A DNA stretch of 36,970 bases. Origin: Byssochlamys sp. IMV 00236. Lineage: Eukaryota; Ascomycota; Eurotiomycetes; Eurotiales; Thermoascaceae. Positions 29,016 to 36,970 of this stretch are shown here, piece by piece (the first letter of the stretch is position 1; the number at the start of each line of letters is the position of its first letter). Location: the NCBI GenBank assembly GCA_001931875.2, contig MSJH02000365.1:1-36970 (forward strand). The letters are read 5' to 3'. The notes beneath the pieces were generated by a model. The model worked only from the letters and a program-made list of their open reading frames with translations, was not told where the DNA came from and did no database searches. The position numbers and the translations under genes are program-made.

Positions 29016-32000
29016 ATGACAAAGTCCATACAGTTATCCAACAAGACGACACAACCTATGACAAACAACAACAACAATAATAATAATAACAGCAACAATA
29101 ACGAGTGCACCGCTGCTTCAGCCTCCAAAAAGAAAAAGAAAAATAAAAAGAAGTCCAAATCAACTACGAGTAATAATCAACCAAAGGCACAAACAGACAT
29201 GGTCGACGCCATGATGAACCACCACGTCACTCGACACGGTGAAAGCACTTCAAAAAATAGTAGCAATAGTAAAAATAACTCAAATAAAAAGAACAAAAAC
29301 AAAGAAGACGACAGCTTTTGGTCAAGCACGAGTAATGCAGAAGAACGACAAAAGATTCGAGAGTTTTGGCTACAATTAGGCGAAGAAGAAAGAAGATCAC
29401 TTGTCAAAGTTGAAAAAGAAGCCGTACTACGTAAAATGAAAGAACAACAAAAACACAGCTGTAATTGTTCCGTTTGCGGTAAAAAGAGGTAAGGTGCTAT
29501 AGCCCTTTTTTAGTTGCAAACATATTCAATATTTTCATTGTCTAGAACGGCTATCGAAGATGAGCTTGAAGTATTATATGATGCTTATTATGAAGAATTA
29601 GAACAATATGCTAATCATCAACAACAAACTCGTGGCTCTTCTTCTTCAACTGCATTACCTCGCTCGATTAGTTATATTCGTGGTGGTAGAATATATCATA
29701 ACGGCGATGATGACATTTTGGATGAAGATGATGATGAAGAGGAAGATGAAGAAGAAGACGAGGAAGATGAGGAAGATATTGATATATTAGGTGATGAAGA
29801 AGATGAAGATGACGACGATGAAGAAGAAGAAGAGGAGGAAGAGGAGGAGGAAGACGATGACGACTTTGATGATGACGATGAAGCCATCAGCCGTCCCTCA
29901 ATATCTGCTTATTCTGAAAAGAGTCGATTTGATGAATTAACTCACATTCGACACACGGCTGCAAAATCCTCTGCAAATGGTGACCATTTTAGCTTTGGAA
30001 ACAGTCTAACTGTCAAAGGTACAAACACAAAAATTTAATTTTCGTGTGTAAAAATTTTTATATGCAAGCTAACGCTTTTAGTAGGTGGTATTTTAACTGT
30101 GGCAGATGATTTACTAAAAAATGACGGGAAAAAGTTTCTTGACATGATGGAGCGTCTCGCTGAACGAAGGATGCAGAAAGAAGACATTTCTTTGGATCAG
30201 AATAGTAATTACTTTCAAGAGGAGGAAGATGATGAGGATGGTTATGAGGATGATGAGGATGAGGTAAGTCAAATAAATCATTTTAAAAGCAAATCATTCA
30301 TTAATTATATAATCAAAAGGATACCCGTACTGAAGAACAGCGCATGGAAGAAGGTCGCCGTATGTTCCAGATATTCGCAGCGCGTATGTTTGAGCAAAGA
30401 GTGCTTGCTGCTTATAGAGAAAAAGTAGCTCAAGAACGACAGCAAAGATTACTAGAGGAACTTGCAGAAGAGGACCGATTGCGAGAGGAAAGAGAAGCAA
30501 AGAAACAATTAGAAAGGGAGCGCAAAAAGGACAAAAAAAGGTATTACATCGTGACATATCACAGTTTCAAATGTTCTGATCTTTATTTTCATCTGCCCCA
30601 GACAATTAAAAAAACAGCAGGAGGAAGAAAGACTCGCGCTTGAAGCCAAAAAGAAAGCTGAAGAAGAAGCTTTACGTAAACAAAAAGAGAAAAAGATGGA
30701 AGAAGAGCGACAGAGACGTGAGAAGGAACGCTTAAGGAAAGAAGAAGAAAAGAGACAACGTGAAGAGGAGCGTCAGAAGAAGGAAGAAGAAAAGAAGCGA
30801 AAACTTAAAGAAGAGAAGGAGCGGGAGAAGAAGCGTAGAGAGAAGGAAGAGAAAGAACGTAAGGAAAAGGAAGAAAGAGAACGTAAAGAAAAGGAAGAAA
30901 GAGAACGTAAAGAAAAGGAAGAAAAGGAACGCAAGGCAAAAGAAGAGAAAGAGCGCAAGGAAAAGGAAGAGCATGAGCGAAAAGAGAAGGAGCAACAAGA
31001 ACGAAAGGCAAACAAAGAAAAAGAGCGTAAAGAAAAGCTACGTTTGGAGAAGGAAAAGGTTGACGAACAAGAAAAGCCAAAAGAAGCAATGGTTGTGACT
31101 CCAACTGCTACGACTGCGCCTAAACAGCCCATTATAGAAAAGCAGCCAGTATTACCGCAGTATAGTCATATTCCTCCAGATGATTTTGAGAACAGACAAC
31201 AAGTATTAATTGAAGCCCTTGTTGGATCTACTTCAAGACCTTCAAACTTTGTTGAACCCAATAACATTCAGCATTCTCTTGCTCAATTACAACTATCGCA
31301 GCCCAGTCCTCTCCCTCTTTCTCACCCGCATCATCTTCATCATCATCAACAGCAGCCTCCTTTACCACATATACAACAGCAACAACCGTTTATGCCATTA
31401 TCTCGTCATTTAGGTGGGACACCCGCCTCGTTCCTTTCAACTTCACTTGATCATACCTCACCTTTATCCGATGCTAATTCATCTGTTCTTGGACTGTTTA
31501 ATAATCGATCCACTGCACCACCTTCTACATCACTCCTAACGGAAACACCTTCCACTCGGCGATCGCTTACATCGATTGCACCTATTGGACAACCTATTCA
31601 TAATGGACGTCGTTCATCTGTACAACCAGTAGGAACAATAGGATCACTACCGGATGATGCCTTTCTAAGCGGCAAACGGACGGAAACAGAAGGAATGACT
31701 GCGCGATCCTTCTTTTCCAGTTTCCTATTTGGAGAGCCTACTAAATGTAAATTCTTTTTTATTGTAAATTGTGTAGTAAACTAACATTTTGTATTAGATC
31801 ATAATAACACGCCACCTCCTCACGTGATGTCTCATGACTATGATACCAGGCTGGCTCAGGACAATAGAAGATTTTCAGGCGATGGACAGCAACAACAACA
31901 ACATACTCCTGGCTGGACAAATGGTAATTATCCATTTTTTTAGGTTTATTTTTATCTTATATATTTCTATGTAGCATGGACAGCATCCTCACTACTAACA

Positions 32001-32458
32001 GACAATGTGCATGGTAAACTGTTTGGTGATGCATTGGTAAGTGTAGCCTTTAAATAATGAAAAAATTTTTTTTGCTAATAAGCTCCATGAACACTATATA
32101 GCCGGACCGCACAGCCATGACTTTGGAACGAGTGAAGGTGGCGTATCAAAAGCTAAATGAGATCACACAAGTGAAAATGTTTACAGGATACCACACACTT
32201 GTTCAACTACACCGTATGATGAATGATCTATATATTGACTTTCCAATTGATATTCGGGAACTATACGAAATACTCTGCTCTCCTTTGAGCGGATTCCGAT
32301 GCTTTCATCACGGTCAACACGGTATTGTTGTCTTATATGACAATAGCAGTATGGCAAGCACAACAAACTTTTCTTCACCGCCACATTCTTCATTACTATT
32401 ACCATCACATCCACCCCCTTCTTTGCAACCCGGCAATAATCCTCCTTTATTCTCATAA
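29016..32458 (+). CDS. NST1: Nst1-like stress-response protein
   Basis: Eight exons: 29016-29488, 29546-30018, 30085-30263, 30320-30540, 30602-31746, 31798-31923, 31975-32036, 32102-32458; 3036 nt, 1011 aa. Diagnostic blocks are [20 protein letters not shown] with [45 protein letters not shown] and [19 protein letters not shown]. Then comes a very long charged helix of ERKEKEE repeats, and Pro/Gln/Ser-rich sequence. The last exons ([35 protein letters not shown]) form a separate conserved C-terminal module. In yeast Nst1 is a cytoplasmic negative regulator of salt tolerance associated with P-bodies. Residue runs of Asn, Lys, Asp/Glu are numerous. Acceptor of exon 3 could instead be four bases upstream-shifted (TTTTAG rather than TAGTAG) adding one residue pair; I chose the version giving KGGILTV. 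Poly(A) signals at 32462-32467 and 32482-32487. Confidence 0.9.
29716..29883 (+). repeat. Acidic (GAN)n tract in NST1
   Basis: Almost pure GAA/GAG/GAT/GAC codons encode a run of Asp and Glu interrupted only by IDILGDE. The minus-strand translation is a polySer frame and is not a gene. Confidence 0.85.
30855..31010 (+). repeat. 24-bp tandem repeat in NST1
   Basis: Six or more units of 24 bp starting at 30855, 30879, 30903 and so on, first unit GAACGTAAGGAAAAGGAAGA..., encode the octapeptide ERKEKEER with small changes. This extends the coiled-coil or single-alpha-helix region by 8 residues per unit and is likely to vary in length between strains. Confidence 0.8.
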
Positions 32459-32748
32459 CGGAATAAAATCTTGTACTTTATAATAAAGATATAAATTGCA
32501 TATTTACATGAAGCAAGATGACTTTTTGCACAAGTTGCTTTCTTAAAAAGACAAAATATTATGAAAGCCAACAAGGCTTACTAAGATATTATTAGCTTTT
32601 ATTTCGTTAAAGCATAAACACACTATTTTTATATATGTTCAATACACACAATGTCAGTTGATGAGAGAGATATGATTACCAAAAAAAAAGGGGGAGGGGG
32701 AACAAACGACTTTATACACAAACTTTTTATTATTTACTAAAATATTCT
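32459..32748. other. Region between the converging NST1 and DEF1 stop codons
   Basis: Holds the 3' ends of both genes: AATAAA signals for NST1 at the left and TTTATT (AATAAA on the minus strand) near 32726 for DEF1. Transcripts could overlap here. Confidence 0.5.
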
Positions 32749-35521
32749 TTATTGGCTCCAGTATTGCTGCTGTTGACGGTTAGTCACAGTAGACTGAGTT
32801 TGCTGTTGAGGATGACCTTGGGTCATGTGCTGCTGATATTGAGGATACTGCTGGTAAGAGAACATTTGAGGTTGTCCAAAAAAGTTATTTGTACCAGCAT
32901 AAGGATGTTGCTGGTGCAACTGTTGTTGCTGCTGTTGCTGGGGCAACTGAGTTTGTTGTTGCTGAGATGCAGGTGTTTGCTGTTGCTGGGAAGCAGCATT
33001 AGAAGCAGCGGTACGTGCAGCAGAAGTCATGTCAGCCTTTTGAGTAGGCTGTGTTTGTTGTGCTCCTTGAGCACTAGACTGTTGCTGTTGGTGATGATTC
33101 AAATGGCCCAAGAACCCTTGTAATTGAGGCTGGACATACATGCTCTTTTGGTAATCGCTCAAGCCCAAGTCATCATAACCGCTCATAGCTTGATTGTACA
33201 ACTGAGACTGTTGACCGTAAGGGCTGTTGTAAGGAGACTGGACAGTCGCTGCGGCGGCAGCAGCAGCAGTCGTAGGTTTGCCAGCGGCAGTAGTGTGCTG
33301 ATACATGTTGGGGTACATGCTCTTGTTCATGAAAGGTTGACCATAAGCGGATTGTTGGTAGGCATTGTATTGGTTATGCATGTAGTAATATTGATAATAA
33401 GGCAAGTTGGTAGGGTACATTTGCTGAGGCAAAGTCTGACTTTGGGCACCAGCTTGACCAGTGGTATCTTGACTGTATTTATCACGAGCTTGATAAGGGC
33501 TAGCAGATGTCACTGAAGGAGAGTGATGACTGAATGCAGTTGGGTCATAATAACCCTATAATAATGAATTTAGATCACCTTTCCTCTTCCATTCCCTCTC
33601 TATACAAAAATCTGCAATACTTACCATAGCAGCAGCAGCTCTTTGGGCTTCAGTACCATAAATACCATAGTCAGGCAAGTTGCCCATAGGGTTCATGCCA
33701 AATCCAGAAACACCTGTAGGTGGTTGACTGGGTAAGTATGAGCTGTAAGCGGAGGTGAGATGATCCATTCCGAAAGGTTGTTGTTGTTGCTGCTGCTGGG
33801 GCACGGCTTGATGAGGAAGCTGTTGAGGCAATTGTTGCTGTTGAGGAACTTGCTGTTGTTGTTGCTGTTGCTGTTGCTGTTGTTGTTGCTGTTGTTGTTG
33901 GTAAGCAGGAGCTGTGGCAGCAGCAGAAGCAGTGGTGTTCATAGGAGCCGAAGTAGCACTGGTTGTGATAGTAGTTTCTTGTTGCTTAAGATAAGAGGAT
34001 TGTGCAAAGTTTGCATCATGAGTTGTGGCGGCATTTGCAGCAGCGCCGGAAGTAGTGGAAGGAATTGTGTTTGAAGCTACAGCTGAAGCCGTAGTAGGTT
34101 TAGATTCAGCTGCGGGTTCATTTGCAGTTGCGGCTGTACTATTGGTTTCCTTTTTACTACTTCCCGATTAGTAAAAAAAAATAACCATCATAAAAACATT
34201 AAAAGACTTACAGTATTTCGGGTTGATCGTCGTCTACATTGAGTGAGCCAAACTTGACGTCCAGCGAAGCGATATCGGATGACTTGGGTAAAACGACGGG
34301 TTCTTCTTGATTGTGGAGACGGTTTAGTGCAGATTTGTCTTCTTCCTTATTTACTTCTGGTTCCTTGTGACTTGATTCTAGTTCTTTGGAAGTATCTTTC
34401 ATTGTGCTTTCGTTCGTATCAACAGGGGTAGACCATTCATCAACGACGGGATGTTCTGTAGTCGTTGTCGCTGTATTCCAGGCATCATTTGTAGTGTTGC
34501 TAGTCGCATTCCAGCCATCATCCGCCGCAGCGCCCGTAGTATTCCAACTGTCATTTACATTAGTACTTGTTGTGTTCCAGCCATCTGTTATTGTTGTTGT
34601 TTGTGTATCTTGTTCTGTATCTACATGAGGAGTTTCTGGCTCTGGTTTAGGTTTTGACCTACAGAAAAAAAATTTTTTAGCCTCATTTTTTTTTTTGACA
34701 AAGGCGACCCATGTTTATGTATACTTACTTTAGAAGGCTTGCCCAAGTCTTTGGTTGATCCTCGTTTGAGGTATCATTATTATTTGCACTATTGTCTTGT
34801 GTGGAAGTGGAGGCCCAATTATCAGTTGCATTTGTCGTATTCCATGAATCATCCACGTTTTCATTCTGTTGTTTTGAAGATGCAATAGATGCCCATGAGC
34901 CAGCAGCAGGTGCAGAAGAATCATGGTGCTTGTCCCATGATGATGAAGCGTTTGAGGATGTATTTATCTTTCGTGCACGGTTAGGAGGTACTGATGCTAT
35001 ATATACATATATACATTATGATTAATACGAGACATACGCGCATATGCTCAATTCTAACCTTTTCCGGCTCGATTAGGTCTGTCGTTATTAGATGATCTTG
35101 ATGGTGTACTCGGTTTAGGTGAGTATGAAGTCATGGTCGAAGATTGTTGATGTGGAGAAATAGAGGCAGTAGTTGCAGCCTTTGCTTTCTGTGCTTCTTT
35201 TTTTGATTTTTTCGTCTTTACTTCGCCCCATTGATTAGCGTGTCCTGTAAAAAGCCATTGTATTTTAAGGAGAAGGGCTCTTTAAGGAGAAGAAAAAGAG
35301 AGTGTATTACCTTCACTAATTCTGTCTATAGCCAAGTCCAAATCACCATTTGCTTCTTCCAGCACAAATAAGAGGTCATCGTCTGACCAATCAGAAAATA
35401 GGACTTTAAGTGTAGGCAGCTTTGCGGAATATTTAGACTTGAGTTTCTTGAGATCATTCTGTTCAGAAGAACTACTTTTATTCCTTGTATTTTGTGATGA
35501 GCGTGTTTCGTATGAAGTCAT
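32749..35521 (-). CDS. DEF1: Def1-like CUE-domain protein (RNA polymerase II degradation factor)
   Basis: Six exons (minus): 35521-35311, 35244-35059, 34996-34729, 34658-34212, 34159-33625, 33555-32749; 2454 nt, 817 aa. A CUE ubiquitin-binding domain lies at about residues 35-71 (LPTLKVLFSDWSDDDLLFVL, ANGDLDLAIDRISEG), followed by HANQWGEVKTKKSKK. The middle has repeated WNTT/WAS motifs (DSWNTTNATDNWAS, DGWNTTSTNVND), then Asn/Thr/Ala-rich and long polyGln sequence, and a Tyr/Gln/Pro-rich end (NLPYYQYYYMHNQYNAYQQS). CUE first, then a disordered Gln-rich tail, is the Def1 architecture; in yeast it recruits the elongin-cullin ligase to stalled RNA polymerase II and is itself processed by the proteasome to move to the nucleus. 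The tail would also fit a phase-separating RNA-associated protein. Converges on NST1. Confidence 0.85.
33841..33902 (-). repeat. CAG/CAA tract encoding polyGln in DEF1
   Basis: About 18 nearly consecutive Gln codons, mixed CAA and CAG, in exon 5 of DEF1. A second Gln-rich block is at 32915-33000. Confidence 0.9.
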
Positions 35522-36280
35522 GATGTGAATTTAACTGTGAAATGTATAAATAAGCATTTCTTTCCCTCTTTAATAAACAAACCTTTTTATTTTAATAATA
35601 CTCTTTCTCTTTTTTTTCAGTGAAATTTAACAAGAGAAAAAAAATATTTCAACCGTAGTTAAAGGAAAAAGAAAAAAAGAAAAAGAGAGAGTGAGAGCCA
35701 TGATGATTTCAAATGAAGTGATCTGAGTATCAAATTCAAATTATACAACAAGTATTATAAAATGAAACTTTTTTTTTTTTTACAATTGTTTGTATCAATA
35801 CCAATGCACGCGTCATGACTTTTTAGACAATCAAAGATGACTTTAAATGAATGCTTTATCCTTATTAAAGAATGACTTCATTTGAACATGCTTTGACTTG
35901 TAGACGGAGATATAATTGTCGTAATGTGTGGGAAGAGTCACGCCAACATGTTATTTTCTAATGCAACAAAAGGATATAAATATAAATTAAATTAAATACA
36001 TAGACAAAGAACACCTTTTTCAACAATGAGAATGCTATTAAGGAGAGTCATCAATCAATTGAATGCAGACTAATAAGGAGAGTGAGTCATCTACAATGTT
36101 CTTTCAAGGAGACGTTTATGGATGAATAGATTACAAAATGATATATTATTGACTTTGGTGTGTAATTCGATAATTAAAAGACTGGATGATACGCGTTTCT
36201 TTTTTTTAAAAAGTGAAAGCTTTAATAAAAAGTCATAAGTGTTTGTCATTGATCGGCAATTAAATTAACTAAAAAACAAT
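35522..36280. other. Upstream region of DEF1, no gene
   Basis: Purine-rich sequence (35628-35690, AAAGA-type) directly upstream of DEF1, then AT-rich sequence with no coding signal. Confidence 0.45.
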
Positions 36281-36283
36281 AAT

Positions 36284-36453
36284 GTACAGTATTTCCAGAA
36301 AGCAATGTCGCAAAAATTGAATTTTTACAATACAAAATATACAGGAATGCGACATCTTGGCGCGACATTAATTTTTAAAAACACTGTATGTCATTGGTCA
36401 GCCAAAATTGATGTCATTAGCCAATCAAAATTAATTTTATATGAAGGAGAATA
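36284..36453 (+). mobile_element. Probable 5' end and promoter of a Tc1/IS630-like element
   Basis: The transposase frame is preceded by TACAGTATTTCCAGAAAGC, then a pair of matching words, ATGTCGC at 36306 and its complement GCGACAT at 36348, and two CCAAT boxes (36393-36397 as ATTGG, 36421-36425). TA followed by CAGT is a common start of such elements. The partner end lies off the window, so the terminal repeat cannot be confirmed. Confidence 0.4.
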
Positions 36454-36970
36454 TGTGCGTTATACAGTCCAGGATAAAGCTAGGTTTTTCGATCTGAAGA
36501 TTGAAAAGTGTATGACTGCATCAGCTGCAGCAAAGCAGTTGGGCATGCACACTCGAACAGCTTATAGATGGATTAGTATTTTTGAGAGCTATAAAAAAGT
36601 AGGTCGTAAGTGCATCTTAGCTGAAGAGCATAAAACGACTGTTATCGACTTCATTAATGCTAATCCCTATGCTACTGTTGTTGAAGTGACTGAGCATTTA
36701 TTGAAGCGATTTCAAGATCTTAAAGCATCACGCAGCATTATTAATAACTTTATGAGACGTGGGTGTGACCTTTCGTTGAAGAAGGCTGATTTTCATTCTG
36801 TCGAAAGAAATAGTCAAGCAAAGCTTGAAGAGAGATATGATTGGGTTCGTAAATGGGAAAACACGGATATGAACCTTTTGGCGAACTGCGTGTTTCTTAA
36901 CGAGTCTGCTTTTGATATCAATATGAAACGCTCCAGGGTTTGGTCTAAAAAAGGTACGCGTGCCATTGTT
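36454..36970 (+). CDS. IS630/Tc1-mariner-like DDE transposase, N-terminal part, cut by the window edge
   Basis: The frame is open from well before 36454 to the last base. The first in-frame ATG is at 36512, but homology-like sequence begins at a GTG at 36454 (VRYTVQDKARFF), so the true start may have been an ATG there or lie in an upstream exon. Residues after it form a helix-turn-helix (MTASAAAKQLGMHTRTAYRW), then a second one (NPYATVVEVTEHLLKRF), then the start of the catalytic core, CVFLNESAFDINMKRS and RVWSKKGTRAIV. In the family the first catalytic residue is the Asp of an F-I/L-D-E-S motif; here it is Asn (AAC at 36899-36901). Cut-and-paste activity is therefore doubtful although the frame is undamaged. 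The same family is represented by the relic at 655-1099. Confidence 0.8.

Noticed and set aside
29696..29887. Minus-strand polySer frame
   Set aside because: Antisense of the acidic tract of NST1, whose plus-strand frame has family motifs on both sides.
30732..31132. Minus-strand Phe/Leu/Ser-rich frames with membrane-like composition
   Set aside because: Antisense shadow of the Lys/Glu-rich helix of NST1.
33760..34074. Plus-strand Leu-rich frame
   Set aside because: Antisense of the polyGln tract in DEF1.
1..36970. tRNA, rRNA or CRISPR arrays
   Set aside because: No T-loop-like GGTTCRA with a matching acceptor stem, no rRNA-like block and no regularly spaced identical repeats were found by eye; a covariance-model scan was not possible.

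Overview
The window is nuclear DNA of a filamentous fungus, most likely an early-diverging one of the order Mucorales (Rhizopus/Mucor type). The evidence is an AT-rich background, intron-dense genes with short introns (about 33-65 nt, GT-AG with two GC-AG exceptions), fungal-only proteins (Nst1-, Def1- and Sls1-like) and decayed repeat families that I associate from memory with Mucorales. I recognised no rRNA, tRNA or CRISPR array by eye. No database search was possible, so family names rest on motifs read from the translations.

Layout. 1-3.3 kb is a transposon graveyard: the zinc-ribbon end of a TnpB/Fanzor-like protein cut by the window edge, an IS630/Tc1-like DDE transposase relic, copy A of a four-copy inverted-repeat element (MITE) and a Helitron relic. 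3.36-4.96 kb (minus) is a secreted 10-exon GDSL/phospholipase-B-like esterase. 5.0-9.0 kb is gene-poor and holds MITE copies B and C and a pseudogene with in-frame stops. 9.0-16.9 kb is a healthy gene cluster: an NHX-type Na+/H+ exchanger, a small secreted protein (minus), a stand-alone Utp12-domain protein, a 14-exon phospholipase D and an 84-aa protein with a C-terminal zinc-knuckle-like motif. 17.1-22.8 kb is a second graveyard: MITE copy D, a serine-recombinase-like (IS607 TnpA-like) relic, a cluster of CCAAT boxes in front of a truncated secreted-protein ORF, minus-strand coding debris and a 33-bp near-perfect palindrome.

22.9-35.5 kb is a second healthy cluster: a two-domain RasGEF (minus), a mitochondrial Sls1-like KH protein (minus), NST1 (plus) and DEF1 (minus). 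SLS1 and NST1 are divergent across about 680 bp; NST1 and DEF1 converge with 290 bp between stop codons. From 36.3 kb a DDE transposase of the same family as the relic at 0.65-1.1 kb runs off the right edge. Its reading frame is open, but the first catalytic Asp appears to be replaced by Asn.

The host genes do not form one pathway. Lipid and signalling functions (PLB-like esterase, PLD, RasGEF), ion homeostasis and salt response (NHX, NST1), ribosome biogenesis (Utp12), mitochondrial expression (SLS1) and RNA polymerase II turnover (DEF1) simply sit as neighbours. The most unusual content is in the islands between them: pieces that look like both halves of a eukaryotic IS607-type element (recombinase and TnpB/Fanzor) and an apparently uncharacterised MITE family. 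All spliced gene models were built by eye, choosing splice sites that keep the frame and the family motifs; each sums to a whole number of codons.
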